NCBI RefSeq assembly: GCF_016718685.1
Contig: NZ_JADKCX010000105.1
Coordinates: forward strand, 1-41,107
DNA: 41,107 nt
Source of the DNA: Haliscomenobacter sp.
GTDB lineage: Bacteria; Bacteroidota; Bacteroidia; Chitinophagales; Saprospiraceae
Direction: 5' to 3'
Shown here: positions 1 through 10,644 of the stretch, piece by piece
How positions within the stretch are numbered: position 1 is the first letter of the stretch
Layout of the letters: every line of letters begins with the position of its first letter
Notes under the pieces: generated by a model
The model's database searches: none
What the model was told of the DNA's origin: nothing
What the model saw: only the letters and a program-made list of their open reading frames with translations
Made by a program: the position numbers and the translations under genes

Positions 1-3000
1 CTCCCGCACAGGCGAGGATGAGGACGAGCCCCTCGAGGATATCATGGACCATTATTATGGTGCGAAGGCTATTATGGTGGCTGGAAGAATACGACAATCA
101 GGATGATCCACATGCAAGGAATACTACAATTCAAAGCCATTTTGGCCACAACGCAACGTCATTTCCTCCAACCTGGGTTTTGATTGCCAAAAAAGGAGTG
201 GCGGTAATAAACTCTGCCTCGAAAGTGTCGTCGGCGACCTGCGCAGTACCGATCCCATCAGTGGAGCACAAGTGGAAGTTTTGACCGCCAAAACCAATCC
301 ATTGGCGAGGCAGCAGCAATGGAGACGGTATTGCCGATGTGGCCTACAAAGGCAATCCTTTTGTAGCCATCGTCACTGATGGCCAACGAAGTTTACATCC
401 GCCTCGAAGAAGGGAATCGCACTCTCCCTCAGTAAATTTGATGTAGCGGTTCGGTTGCAAGAAAGCCTTGAAAGGATTGTTGTACGGCGAACGTAGCGTT
501 TGGCGCCGGCGATTCGGTGTACCTCAATTTCATGATCGAAGACCACGAAAAACGCCTACCTGAAAATTGCCCCATCACTATGGGTTGTACAACGCCCGAG
601 GGCAATTACAGGAAAAACGAACTTCAAATCCAAAACTGGGTGCAATTATTTATCCTCTATTTTGCGACCAACCCTGACGCCCCTACGGAAACTGGCGGGT
701 AAAAGTAAAAGCGGGAGGGCGGTTTTTGAAAAAAATCCTCAAAGTGAAACCGTCAAGCCCAACCGGATCAAGGTAGATTTGAATACCGGAAGCGGAAATG
801 ATTGCAGGCTGAAGACTGGCAAAATGAATGCTCAGCTTGCAAGCCGATTGGCTGACACCGTCACCCGCCAGTGGTTTGGAGGCGTAGAAGTCCAATTGCA
901 GGAAGCTTACACGGGTTTCCCGATACCCCAGCTACATCTTTGACGTTCTGCGCGCAAGTTGACCAAAAACCGAACCACGGGTCATTTTTGACAATGTACT
1001 GGATGGCGAAGGCAAAGCCAATATCAGCGCCACTTTGTTGGAAGACCTGGCACCGGGCATGTTGACCGCATCTTTTCAAACCGAATTGTTTGAAAAAAGA
1101 CGGCGACTAGCTACCGACAACGTTTCGGTGAAATACTCGCCTTATACCAGTTATGCGGGTATGGAAATTCCGAAAACAATGACGATGCCGTTTGAAGTTG
1201 ACGTCAATACCATCCGCTTGGTGGATGTGGATAAAATATCAAATCGTCGGTAAACGTCGCCTCTCGATTGGTTTGTACAAAGTAGAACAAGGCTGAGTGG
1301 TCCAAGTCAATACCAGAAAACAAGCCAACTACAACTCTAAGGGAGCACGTTGGCGCGGTACAAACCGCTGCGGTAACACCAACGCCAAAGGGAAGCAACC
1401 TGGAGTTTCAAACCAGCACCTGGGGCGTTACTTGATCCGGGTTTTTTTTTGTGATGCCGAAAGTGGCCTGTACGGGCAGATTCATCTACATCGGAACGCC
1501 CTGGTACGAAGGTGACGACATGGACGACAATTTCCGCGAAGCCGCAGCCATGCTGAGTTTCCAGGCAGACAAAGAAAAATACAACGTAGGCGAAACGGTG
1601 ACCTTGACCATCCCGGAGTGAGAGAAAAACGGTCAAGTGTTGGTTTCCCTGAAACAGGCGCAAAATCCTGCATGGCTTATTCTGGGCAAAATCGGTAGAA
1701 GGTGAAAAACAAAATGCCTTCAAAACCACCCCAGATATATCGCCGACGGTGTACGCCAATGTGGCCCTGATCCAGCCACATGGGCAAGTGAAAACGACTT
1801 GCCGATTCAGCCTGCGCTGCCCATCAGATCGAAAATGCAGAGACCATCCTTAGCCCGACCGTCAGAATCGCCAGCAGGTTCCGGCCAGAACAGCCGTAAG
1901 TGTCAGCGTCGGTGAAAAATCGGGCAAAGCCATGGCCTATAGTCTGGCCGTGGTTGACAGAGAGGTTTGTTGGGGCTGACCCGTTTCGCTTGCCCAATCC
2001 GCACGATGTTTTTATGCTCGCGAAGCCCTGGGTGTCAAACCTGGGACATTACGACAAAGTGCTCGGTGCTTTACCGGTGAAATGGTAGGCAGCACTGGCG
2101 AAGATGGCGTGGTGACTGATCGTGCCCTGAACAATACGGCCAACCGCTTCAAACCCAGGTGGTTTGGATATATAACCGTGGCTGGCGCCCAAGGGCTGAC
2201 AACAAACACCAAATCAAAATACCCAACTACATCGACGCAGTTGGGTGATGGTGGTAGCCGCCCGGACAATGCCTACGGCGCTGCCGATAAGTGTTCCCGT
2301 ACGCAATCCGCTCATGGTTCGCCCTACCTCTGCCGAGGTGATTTCTCCGGGAGATCAGTTTGAGCTGCCCGTTAACGTATTTGTCACCGATGCCAAAACT
2401 CGCAATGTCAGCTCGAAGTGACCGAAAGTTACAGGCCTGGTGTCGATTAAAGACGGCGACCAAAACATGAGCTTTAGCCGCAAAATGGATTCAAATTACT
2501 GGATCCAAAATCAGGCGAGGACCGGACCAGATCGCAAAATTCAAGATTGTGGCCACTGGCTTGGCGCTTCTGCAGACAGAAACCGAAATCGACGTAAAGC
2601 AATCCGAATCAGTTCCAAACCAGGGTGTTTACGAGGTAGTAGACCCGACGCAAATCCCGGGAACAAGCCATCGAAGTATTTGGCTCGGCGGGAACCCGCA
2701 GTACCATGCTGGAAGTATCCAATGTACCGCCCCTGAACCTGGTGAACGTTTGAAGCTACCTCCTCTCCTACCCTTATGGCTGTATCGAACAAACCGATAT
2801 CGGCGGCATTTCCCGCAGTTGTTTGTGAGCAACGCCTGAAGGAACTGGACGAAAACGTCAAACAAGTCGCCACCAACATCAAAGCGGCGATCGAACGGGT
2901 CCAAACCTTCCAAACCAACGAGGGTGGCTTTACTTACTGGCCAGGCAATGGCCCGATCATTGGTCGACCAGCTACGTGGGGCATTTCCTCGTGGAGGCGA

Positions 3001-4151
3001 AAGCCAAAGGCTACGATGTGCCGCAAAACCTGATCAAAGACTGGAGCAAATTCCAGAAAAAAGTAGCGCGGATGTGGGACTCCAAATTACCCGCTTACGG
3101 CTTCTGGAGCATCGAAGGCCACGAACTGAGCCAGGCCCACCCGCTTGTACACCCTGGCCCCTGGCGGGCGAGGCCGCGACATGGCGTCGATGAACCGTTC
3201 GCGCGAAAACTCCCAAAATCAACCTGAGCGCACGCTGGCGTCTGGCTGCGGCTTATGCCCTGGCGGGGAAACCGGAAGTAGCCAAGGAACTGATCCAGGA
3301 CAAACCCACCGAAGTGGCCGAATATACCGAGATGAGTTACACGTATGGTTCGGGTATGCGCGACCGCGCCATGATCCTCGAAACCCTGGTGTTGCTAAAG
3401 GACATGAAAAAAGCCGGGGCACTGGTGCAATACCTCTCACAAGGATTGAGCAGCCAGCGTTGGTACTCCACCCAAACCGTTGCGTACACCTTGATGGCGG
3501 TATCCAAGTATCTGGGTGACCAAAAAGCGACCCAGACCTTTGGTTTCAGCTATGCGGTAAGTGGAGGCCAAAGTACTTCGGCGAACTCCAAAAGCGCCAT
3601 CATGCAGATCAACTTGCCCGCCGGTGGCAGCAATACCAGCCTGACCGTGAAAAATACCAGCAAAGCAAGCTCTTTATGCGGGTGGTGCAACGTGGTCAAC
3701 CCACCGCTGGACAGGAATCAGCCCAGGCCAACGACCTCAAAATTGCGGTTGCCTACACCGACATGAGTGGCAAAGCGCTGGATCCAGCCAACCTGCCCCA
3801 GGGCAAAGACTTTATCGCCGAAGTACGGGTGAATCACCCGAACTCGCTCCCTGTGCCTTACCTGGAGCTGGCCTTGAACCAGACTTTCCCCTCGGGCTGG
3901 GAGATCAGCAACAGCCGCATGACGGATATCGAAAGTACCTCTCAATCGGCCTTCGATTACCAGGACATCCGGGATGATCGGGCGGAATACCTTCTTCGAC
4001 TTGCCAGAGCCAAAGCAAAACCTTCCGGGTGCGTTTGAACGCAGCTTATCCGGGGCGGTATTATTTGCCAGCGGTGTCTTGTGCGGCGATGTACGATAAC
4101 TCGATTAGTGCGAATACGAAAGGGATGTGGGTGCAGGTGACGGCGCGGTGA
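1..4151 (+). CDS. Alpha-2-macroglobulin family protein, 5'-truncated by the window and frameshifted
   Basis: This is the C-terminal part of a large secreted or periplasmic alpha-2-macroglobulin (bacterial A2M, protease-trapping family). Translations in shifting frames give an MG2-like stretch (SGAQVEVLTAK near 265-290), a macroglobulin stretch (EAAAMLSFQADKEKYNVGETVTLTIP near 1535-1617), the bait/MG7 area (AMAYSLAVVD near 1930-1955), then the thioester-domain motif YPYGCIEQT with CIEQ at 2781-2792. The thioester-domain helices follow (NEGGFTYWPGN, 2919-2950), then a long intact stretch to MG10 ending at TGA 4149-4151. More than a dozen frame changes occur before about 3300 and few afterwards. 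Cys and Gln of the thioester are present, so the trapping chemistry is probably kept. The start and any lipobox lie outside the window. No penicillin-binding partner gene (pbpC) is visible. Family call is firm; the exact peptide is not recoverable. Confidence 0.85.
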
Positions 4152-4153
4152 AA

Positions 4154-4180
4154 AGCGAAAAGTGAATAGCGAAAAGTAAT
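4154..4180 (+). repeat. Short tandem repeat just after the A2M stop
   Basis: Two near-identical 13-14 base units of the type AGCGAAAAGTGAAT (4154-4167 and 4168-4180) lie directly after the A2M stop codon. A partial third unit overlaps the stop. No function is apparent. Confidence 0.6.
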
Positions 4181-4229
4181 CAACAACCAATGTTCGGAGT
4201 AATGTCTGGATGTTGGTTGTTGCGTTTTT
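4181..4229 (+). terminator. Probable intrinsic terminator of the A2M gene
   Basis: A perfect 10-bp inverted repeat, CAACAACCAA (4181-4190) and TTGGTTGTTG (4213-4222), is followed by CGTTTTT. It lies 30 bases after the A2M stop. The loop is long (22 bases) and the stem is AT-rich, so efficiency is uncertain. Confidence 0.55.
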
Positions 4230-4250
4230 GGGGAGGTCATGAAACGGCAT

Positions 4251-4496
4251 TCAAGTCACTTTTTTAGCGACGTAGTCAAGATAGTTTCTACAAATAGCAT
4301 AACCGTTTTTTTCTGGTTTTTCGAGGTCTAGCATCTTTTCGATTCCTGTATCAAAAGCTTGCCAGATGATTTGAAAGCGGTTGCGTAAATCTGCGTGATC
4401 TGCGGGCGAAAAAAATGAGTCTAACGAAGTCAGTTTCCTGACCATATATAATACCCTACTCCCCTTTCGCTTGATTTTATTTTGAACTCCCTCCAT
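4251..4496 (-). CDS. Hypothetical 81-residue protein (doubtful)
   Basis: An open frame of 81 codons starts at ATG 4496 and reads away from the cytochrome gene. I do not recognise a family. The peptide is basic at its N-terminus and could be helical, with no signal peptide or membrane segment. Its middle contains SPADHADLR, which is the translation of a CCGCAGATCACGCAGATTTA-type phrase; from memory such phrases recur in Bacteroidota intergenic DNA. The frame may therefore be a by-product of a dispersed repeat rather than a gene. It is listed because nothing else explains 4230-4600. Confidence 0.3.
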   Translation of the reverse strand: MEGVQNKIKRKGSRVLYMVRKLTSLDSFFSPADHADLRNRFQIIWQAFDTGIEKMLDLEKPEKNGYAICRNYLDYVAKKVT

Positions 4497-4601
4497 TTTT
4501 CACATCAAATATTGAACTTAGGCCACGAAAAGAATTTTTCCTGCCTCTGCAAGCTGCTCACGTGGAAAACCTGTTGCGATTACGCATTTAACCAACTGAA
4601 T

Positions 4602-6844
4602 ATGTTCTTCTTACGCCTTCTGCTTGGTTCAATCCTGTTTTTTCTTTTGATTTCCGGCAAAGAATCAAACCCAATAACATTTGCCGACCCCTCAGCCGCC
4701 AAGTCACCGGAAGAAGAATTGGCCACCTTTCAAGTAGAACCAGGATTCCAAGTCCAGGTGGTTGCCGCCGAACCCATGGTGCAAGAGCCAGTAGCCCTGA
4801 GCTTCGATGCAGATGGCCGCCTCTGGGTGGTTGAAATGCGGGGCTTCGTGCCCGACATCGATGGCAAGGGCGAAAAACATTGCCCTCTGGCCGCATCTCC
4901 GTTTTAGAAGACACCAATGGCGATGGACTGATGGACAAAGTACCATCTACCTCGATAGCCTGGTCATGCCCCGGTCTTTAGGTTTAATCAAAGGAGGCGC
5001 GATTCCCAAATCTTGCTGGATTCCACTTATGCCCGCAATGGCCTGCCCGAACATTCCGACAATGGCCTACTGCTCAATACCGACAACTGGTACTACAATG
5101 TCAAGTCTCGGCTCCGGTATCGACTGGTTGATGGTGTCTGGAAAAGGGACAGTACCGAATTCAGAGGCCAGTGGGGCTTAAGCCACGATGACCAGGGGCG
5201 CTTGTTTTACAACTACAATTGGTCGCAATTGCACGCGGATCTGGTGCCCCCCAATACCTTTCCCGAAACAAAACCACAGTCCCTCCACGGGCATCGACCA
5301 CGGGTTGACCATCGACCGCAAGGTATTCCCCATCCGGGCAACCCCGGCCGTTAACCGGGGTTACATTCCCGGAACCTTGAACAAAAAAGGGAGATTGTTG
5401 GAATTCACAGCGGCCTGTTCCCCTTTGGTCTTGAGATCCAGCCTGTTTCCCCAGGAGTATTATGGCAATGCCCTGGTTTGTGAACCATCCAGTAATTTGA
5501 TCAAAAGAAATGTAGTCAAAGAAAGTGGGGCTTTTTTAAATGCCTACGACCCCAATCCTGGCAAAGAGTTTTTGGCCTCAACGGATGAACGCTTTCGCCC
5601 CGTCAATCTGTGCACTGGACCCGATGGAGCCATTTACGTTGCTGACATGTACCGCGGGCTGATTACTCGCCAGGTTTCATGCATTGTGGACGCTGGAAGG
5701 TTTGGGACAACTGAAGCCTGCCCTTTTGCTGGAATTGCTGGACGATCCCCAAGATTTCATCAAAACTACCGCCTTGCGCTTGTTGGAAATCAATCCCACC
5801 CAGCATGCCCAAATGCAGCAAGTATTGGATCAGAAAGTGCTAGCCTTGTCAAAAACCGCCAACATCAAAGTGGCGTTACAATGTGCGTTGAGCGCTCATC
5901 TGCTCAGCTCGGAAGTCAATTTGACCGTAAATCAAGAAATCATCGATCGTTTTGGCACCCTCGCCTTGATTAGGGATGCGGTGATGAGCAGTATTGAAAA
6001 TCAGGAGTTTATCCTCTTGAAAAAACTCTGGGTTGCTCCACTTTGGCAGAGTCCAGAGCAAGCCCAGGAAATATTTCTGGAAATGCTGGCCAGCGCCATT
6101 GCCCGAAAAAAAGACCCTACTGAACTGCTCACTTTGTTGGAGCTGATGCACCATCAAGGAAAAACATTTGGTAAAAAAGAACAAGTGGTGTTGAATGGTC
6201 TGGCCGTAGCCGCACTCAATTTTAAAGGGTCAAACCCCATCGCCTTGAGTGCGCAGCCGGAATTGTTAAAAAGGCCCGATCTTCCCCTGGATCAAAATGG
6301 CGTGGCCAACTTGAAAAACCTGTTTACCTGGCCAGGATTCAATCCCGAGATTTCCAGGGTCTCAAAACATGCCCTGGACGAAAAAGCCAGCAAACAATTT
6401 GCCACGGGCAGACAAAAATACCTCACGAACTGTGCGGGCTGCCACGGCACGGACGGCCGGGGCATGGATCGATTTGGTCCGCCTATGGTTGGTTCTGAGT
6501 GGGTGTTGGGTGACGAAAAAAAATTGTCGCTGGTTTTGTTGCATGGACTGGAAGGCCCCATTGTGGTGCTGGGTAAAAAATACGATGCCCCTGATATCTT
6601 GCCCATGATGCCCGCTCATTCCATCATGGATGACGCGGATATTGCGGCCATTTTGACCTACATCCGCAACGAATGGGGCAACCAAGCTAACCCCGTCACA
6701 GCAGGTACCGTAGGCAGCACCCGACATACTTCCCAAGGACGGGTCATCCCCTGGACGGTGAAGGATCTGGATAAATACGTGAAAGCCAAATGGCCCTCGG
6801 AAAAACTTCCAAAGGCCAAAAGTAACGATGGCTTATGCTGCTGA
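4602..6844 (+). CDS. PVC-type membrane-bound dehydrogenase with C-terminal cytochrome c domain (frameshifted)
   Basis: The predicted product is an exported protein with an N-terminal signal or anchor (MFFLRLLLGSILFFLLISG), a beta-propeller dehydrogenase-like domain, HEAT-like helices and a C-terminal haem c domain. Visible landmarks are EEELATFQVEPGFQVQVVA, LSFDADGRLWVVEMR, the calcium-like DTNGDGLMDK, FRPVNLCTGPDGAIYVADMY near 5595-5650, and the haem motif CAGCH at 6431-6445 with a downstream MMPAH likely to supply the axial Met. Frameshifts lie near 4895, 4940, 5010, 5270 and 5680. Members of this family normally have roughly 80-100 residues between ADMYRG and the HALWTLEG helix; here these are almost adjacent, suggesting a deletion near 5660-5685. 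Such proteins are thought to oxidise sugars or alcohols and pass electrons to a respiratory chain. That fits the neighbouring sugar genes, but the substrate is unknown. Confidence 0.85.
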
Positions 6845-6853
6845 AAATAATTT

Positions 6854-6962
6854 CTAAGGTGTATCTAAAGTGACTGAGGTTTCTTTAGGTGGTGAAAGAA
6901 ATCTGCGCAGCAGATTATTCTTTACCACCTAAGAAACCTGAGCCACCTTAGCTACACCTTAG
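6854..6962. repeat. Long imperfect palindrome between cytochrome and isomerase genes
   Basis: Arms 6854-6900 and about 6916-6962 are reverse complements over most of their length (CTAAGGTGTA on the left, TACACCTTAG on the right; AGGTTTCTT and AAGAAACCT further in). The centre is ATCTGC-GCA-GCAGAT (6901-6915). It starts ten bases after the cytochrome stop. It could act as a terminator or mRNA-stabilising hairpin, or be a mobile palindromic repeat. No T-tract follows. Confidence 0.75.
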
Positions 6963-7007
6963 GCAGCTCGGTAAGATTGAGTGCTTGTTTACGCTAAATT
7001 AAAGAAA

Positions 7008-8104
7008 ATGAAGCAGATCAAACCATATCCCGCCAAAAAACACGGCATCAAGCGCCGGGAATTTGTACAAACCGCTAGCCTGGGCTTGGCCGCTTTGTCC
7101 AGCCCCATTTCCATGCTGTCTTCCCTGGTTGGGGGAACGGCGATGGGCATTGTGGTTCATTCTTACGCCACCCGTTGGAATGCCAAAACGGAAAGTAAAA
7201 CTTCCCCGCCTTTACCAATGCCATTCAACTTCTGGAGCACAGCCACAGCATCGGAGCCGGCGGGATCCAGGTGGTGGTAGGCGGCTGGACGCAGGATTTT
7301 GCCAAAAAAGTACGGGACAGCCGGGAGAAATTGGGGCTTTATCTGGAAGGGAGTATTGGTTTGCCCAAAGCCTCCGCGGATGTTGCCACCTTTGAAAAAG
7401 AAGTGCTTGCCGCCAAAGAAGCAGGTGTCCAAATCCTCCGAACCGTTTGTCTGAATGGACGCCGGTACGAAAATTTTCATTCTGCCGAGACATTTAAGGC
7501 CTTCAAAGAACAATCGTTACAATCCATCCGCTGGCAGAACCGATTGTCAAAACACCCATAAAACTGGCGGTAGAAAACCACAAAGACTGGAAAGCCCAGG
7601 AACTGGTAGACATCATCAAAAATATTTCCAGCCCCTGGGTAGGCGTTACCCTCGATTTTGGCAACAACATCTCCTGTTGGAAGATCCGATGGAAGTCATT
7701 ACCACCCTGGCCCCATACGCTTTTTCCACCCACGTAAAAGACATGGGTCTGGGCGAGTACGAGCAGGGCTTTTTGTTGTCGGAAGTGCCTCTGGGGAGCG
7801 GTGTGGTGGACTTGTCCGCAGCCGTGGCTTTATGCAAAAAAATGAATCCAGGCATTACGTTCAATCTGGAAATGATCACGCGGGATCCCTTGGAAATTCC
7901 TTGTTTCAGTGAGGGCTATTGGCCAACTTTCCTCAAACACCTGCCCACAATTGGCCAAAATCATTCAAATGGTACGGACGAAAATTCGCGGGGGCTTTGC
8001 CTTCCGTGAAAAAAAATTTGGCCTTTGAAGAAAAGTTAGCCTTTGAAGAAAAAAATGTGCTGGAATGTTTACAGTACAGCAAGAATACACTAGGTTTAGG
8101 GTAG
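7008..8104 (+). CDS. Tat-exported sugar phosphate isomerase/epimerase-like protein (AP-endonuclease-2 fold, frameshifted)
   Basis: The start at 7008 gives a twin-arginine leader, KRREFVQTASLGLAALSS, followed by a TIM-barrel protein of the xylose-isomerase-like family (PF01261 type). Recognisable segments are GAGGIQVVVGGWTQDF, a helix ATFEKEVLAAKEAGVQILRT, KLAVENHKDW (metal-ligand Glu), WVGVTLDFGNN (metal-ligand Asp), FSTHVKDMG (His/Lys) and FNLEMITRDP (final Glu), which match the order of metal ligands in these isomerases. Frameshifts occur near 7200, 7540, 7565, 7670 and 7925. Bacteroidota often export such proteins beside c-type cytochromes and oxidoreductases in sugar-oxidation loci, as here. 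The stop TAG (8102-8104) touches a palindromic repeat. The substrate cannot be inferred. Confidence 0.8.
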
Positions 8105-8227
8105 GTAGTTGAGGAGGTTGAGAAGTTGAGGCTACCGCAAGCGACACGCACACCTTCACACGCACACATCACACCCAAACCCATTCTTGCGGTAGCCTCA
8201 ACTTCTCAACCCCTCAACTCCTCAACC
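8104..8227. repeat. Palindromic repeat element, GTTGAG family, copy 1
   Basis: Arms 8104-8141 and 8186-8227 are near-perfect inverted repeats made of quasi-tandem GTTGAGAA/GTTGAGG units ending in GGCTACCGC; the loop (8142-8185) is a CA-rich stretch. The 22 bases at 8117-8138 recur exactly at 38454-38475 in a second element. The element lies between the isomerase-like gene stop and the SDR start, ending 14 bases before the ATG. Confidence 0.85.
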
Positions 8228-8241
8228 AAATTTATATAAAA

Positions 8242-9051
8242 ATGAATCAAGCACTCAAAGAACTTCCCGGCATAAAATTATTTGACCTGAGTGGCAAAAC
8301 GGCCATCGTCACGGGCGGATCAAAAGGGCTCGGCCTGGCCATGGCCGCAGGTTTGGCCTCGGCTGGTGCCAACCTCCTGCTCGTCAATCGCAATGAGGCA
8401 GAAGGCATCCAGGCTGCCACCGAATTGGCAAGCCTTTTCCATTCGTGCCCATTCCTTTGCCGCCGATGTGACCCAACAGGAGCAAACCGAAGCAATGGCG
8501 CAAAAAGCAATGGACACCTTCGGTCGCATAGATATATTGATCAACAGCGCGGGCATCAACATCCGTGGCGCAATTGATGAATTGAGCCTTGAGGATTTTA
8601 ATCAGGTCATGGCCGTGAACGTAACGGGTACCTGGTTGTGCTCCAAAGCGGTAATTCCCACACCTGAAAAAGCGGGTTCAGGAGCATCATCAATTTGGCC
8701 AGCACGCTCGGTCTCGTAGGACTCGCCAATCGGACGCCCATACACTCCAGCAAGGGTGCGGGTGGTACAAATGACCCGTGCGCTGGGTCTGGAATTGGCA
8801 CCTTTCAACATTAAGGTAAATGCCATTTGCCCCGGGCCTTTTTTAACTGAAATGAACCTGCCCATCGCCGATACGGAAGAGGGCAAAAAGTTTGTGGTAG
8901 GCGCAACGGCCTTGGGACGCTGGGCCGAAATGAAGGAAATTCAGGTGCAGCGATTTTTTGGCCAGTGATGCCGCAGAGTTATATGGTCGGGAGTATGGTT
9001 ACGGTAGATGGGGCTGGACGGCGCGGTTATTTGATGCTCCTACCCATTTGA
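8242..9051 (+). CDS. Short-chain dehydrogenase/reductase, gluconate 5-dehydrogenase-like (frameshifted)
   Basis: This is a classical NAD(P)-dependent SDR of about 265 residues. It begins MNQALKELPGIKLFDLSGKT and shows the Rossmann motif TGGSKGLG, ADVTQQEQ, the NSAG motif (LINSAGINIRG), VMAVNVTGTW, the catalytic Ser in INLAST, and the catalytic pair as YTSSKGA once a one-base slip near 8745 is corrected. ICPGPFLTEMN is the usual post-catalytic loop. Frameshifts lie near 8440, 8670, 8690, 8750, 8945 and 8985. The tail reads SYMVGSMVTVDG and then becomes uncertain: the stop is either TGA at 9049-9051 or TAA at 9075-9077. The sequence style and the convergent GntP permease suggest interconversion of a sugar acid such as 5-ketogluconate and gluconate. 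The precise substrate is inference. Confidence 0.82.
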
Positions 9052-9168
9052 ACTTATCCAGTTCAATCCGTCCTTAAACACAATCCCCATCATGCTTGTA
9101 CCCCGGGCTCCCATTCATGTCGCTTTTGTTCTAAGAACAGGCAGCGCAGCCGCCGCATACATGTCGCC

Positions 9169-10498
9169 CTATCCACACCAAAACGTCAACCCAAAGATCA
9201 CCAAAATTGCTGTCACTGACATCACCAAGGTTCCGATGCTGTGCGACAAATTCCCCTGCTTGATCGTCAAACCCGTCAACTGCGTCACCGCCCAAAAGAA
9301 GCTGTCATTGGCGTGTGAAATGGCAATTGCACCCGAACCAATGGCCAATACCGTAAAAATTCGCATCATTTCAGAATCCAGACCCAGCGTAACCAGCAGT
9401 GGTGCAATGATGGAGGCCGTAGTGATCATGGCCACCGTTGAGGAACCCTGCGCCGTTTTCAGGGAAAACGAGATGATGTAGGGCAAAAAAATGCCCCAAC
9501 CCGCCTCACTTAAACTGGAACTCACCAGATCACCAATGCCCGAATTTTGCAACATTTTACCAAAAACACCACCCGCTCCGGTAATGAGGATAACCGGTGC
9601 AGCGAGCACCAGGGAATCGCCAATCCAACCTGTAGAGGAAAGCAATTTGCGGTCAAATTTTTCGGGCAAAAAGAAAGACAAAAATGCGCCAATCAACAAG
9701 GCGATGATTGGACTACCCACAAATAAAATCGTTTGGGCCAACGCGCCCGTGCCAAATGGTTTGGTGGGATAATCGGCAATTGAGGCAAAAATGATGAGGA
9801 TCAATGGAAAAACAATGGGTAGAAATGCTTTGAACGCCGAGGGTTGTTTGCCGGTTTTTTCTACATTTTCATCCGTCGCAAATTTAGGCTCCAAGGGGAT
9901 ACCCATCACGAATTTTTTGATGAAGAAGTAGCTGGGGATCAAGGTAATCGAACTCACCAACAAGCCCCATAGAATGACACTTCCCAGGTTGGCTTCAATA
10001 ATCCCGGCCGCAGCAATCGGTCCCGGCGTAGGTGGCACCAAGGAGTGACTGGCGGTAGCACCAAGGGCCAGGGCAATGGCGACCGCGGCATAGGGCACTT
10101 TACTTTTTAGGGAAAGAGATTTACAAATGGGGTTCATCATGATGAACGTGCTATCCCCAAAGATAGGAATAGACAAAATATAGCCACTCAGCATCATGGC
10201 CAGCATCACCGATTTTTCGCCAATCCAGGACAGCACCTTCTGCGCAATCACCATCGCACCACCGTTTTTCCAAAAACACCCCAATGGTTACCCCCAATAA
10301 GATGAGGATACCAATGTTGCCCATGACGCCTCCAAAGCCGTCTTTAATGGACTGGATAATCAAGCTGGTGGGCATTCCAACCAATAATCCAAACCCGATC
10401 GCGCCGACGAACAAGGCTAAAAAAGGATGGATGTCGTATTTGGTGATGGCCACCAGAATAAAGGCGAGTGCAACAAGGGTAAACAGAATGGTGAGCAT
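9169..10498 (-). CDS. GntP-family gluconate:H+ symporter (one frameshift)
   Basis: An inner-membrane permease of the gluconate (GntP) family, about 440 residues with a dozen or more hydrophobic segments. The chosen start (ATG 10498) gives MLTILFTLVALAFILVAITK; an upstream in-frame ATG at 10519 would add seven polar residues. Family motifs are FGDSTFIMMNP, the signature ATASHSLVPPTPGPIAAA, TGAGGVFGKMLQ, AQGSSTVAMIT and SHANDSFFW near the C-terminus. A single frameshift lies in the run GTTTTTCCAAAAACACCCC near 10265-10285; the protein reads EKNGGAMVIAQKVL across it. It converges on the SDR gene, and the shared sugar-acid theme suggests uptake of gluconate or a related acid. Confidence 0.9.
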
Positions 10499-10644
10499 GT
10501 GGTTGTAGGTTTGTATCAAAGGCTAAATAAACCTAAATTATTTGTAAATGCACCCTATTTTGTGGCTTATATTTGTCAATTCTGGAACTTGTCCATAGAT
10601 TATCATGTTCCTTCCAGTTGTTTATCTTTGGGAACACGTAAGCA

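Noticed and set aside
1..3200. Several separate small genes in the first 3 kb
   Set aside because: Their translations in shifting frames form one continuous alpha-2-macroglobulin sequence; they are fragments of a single gene.
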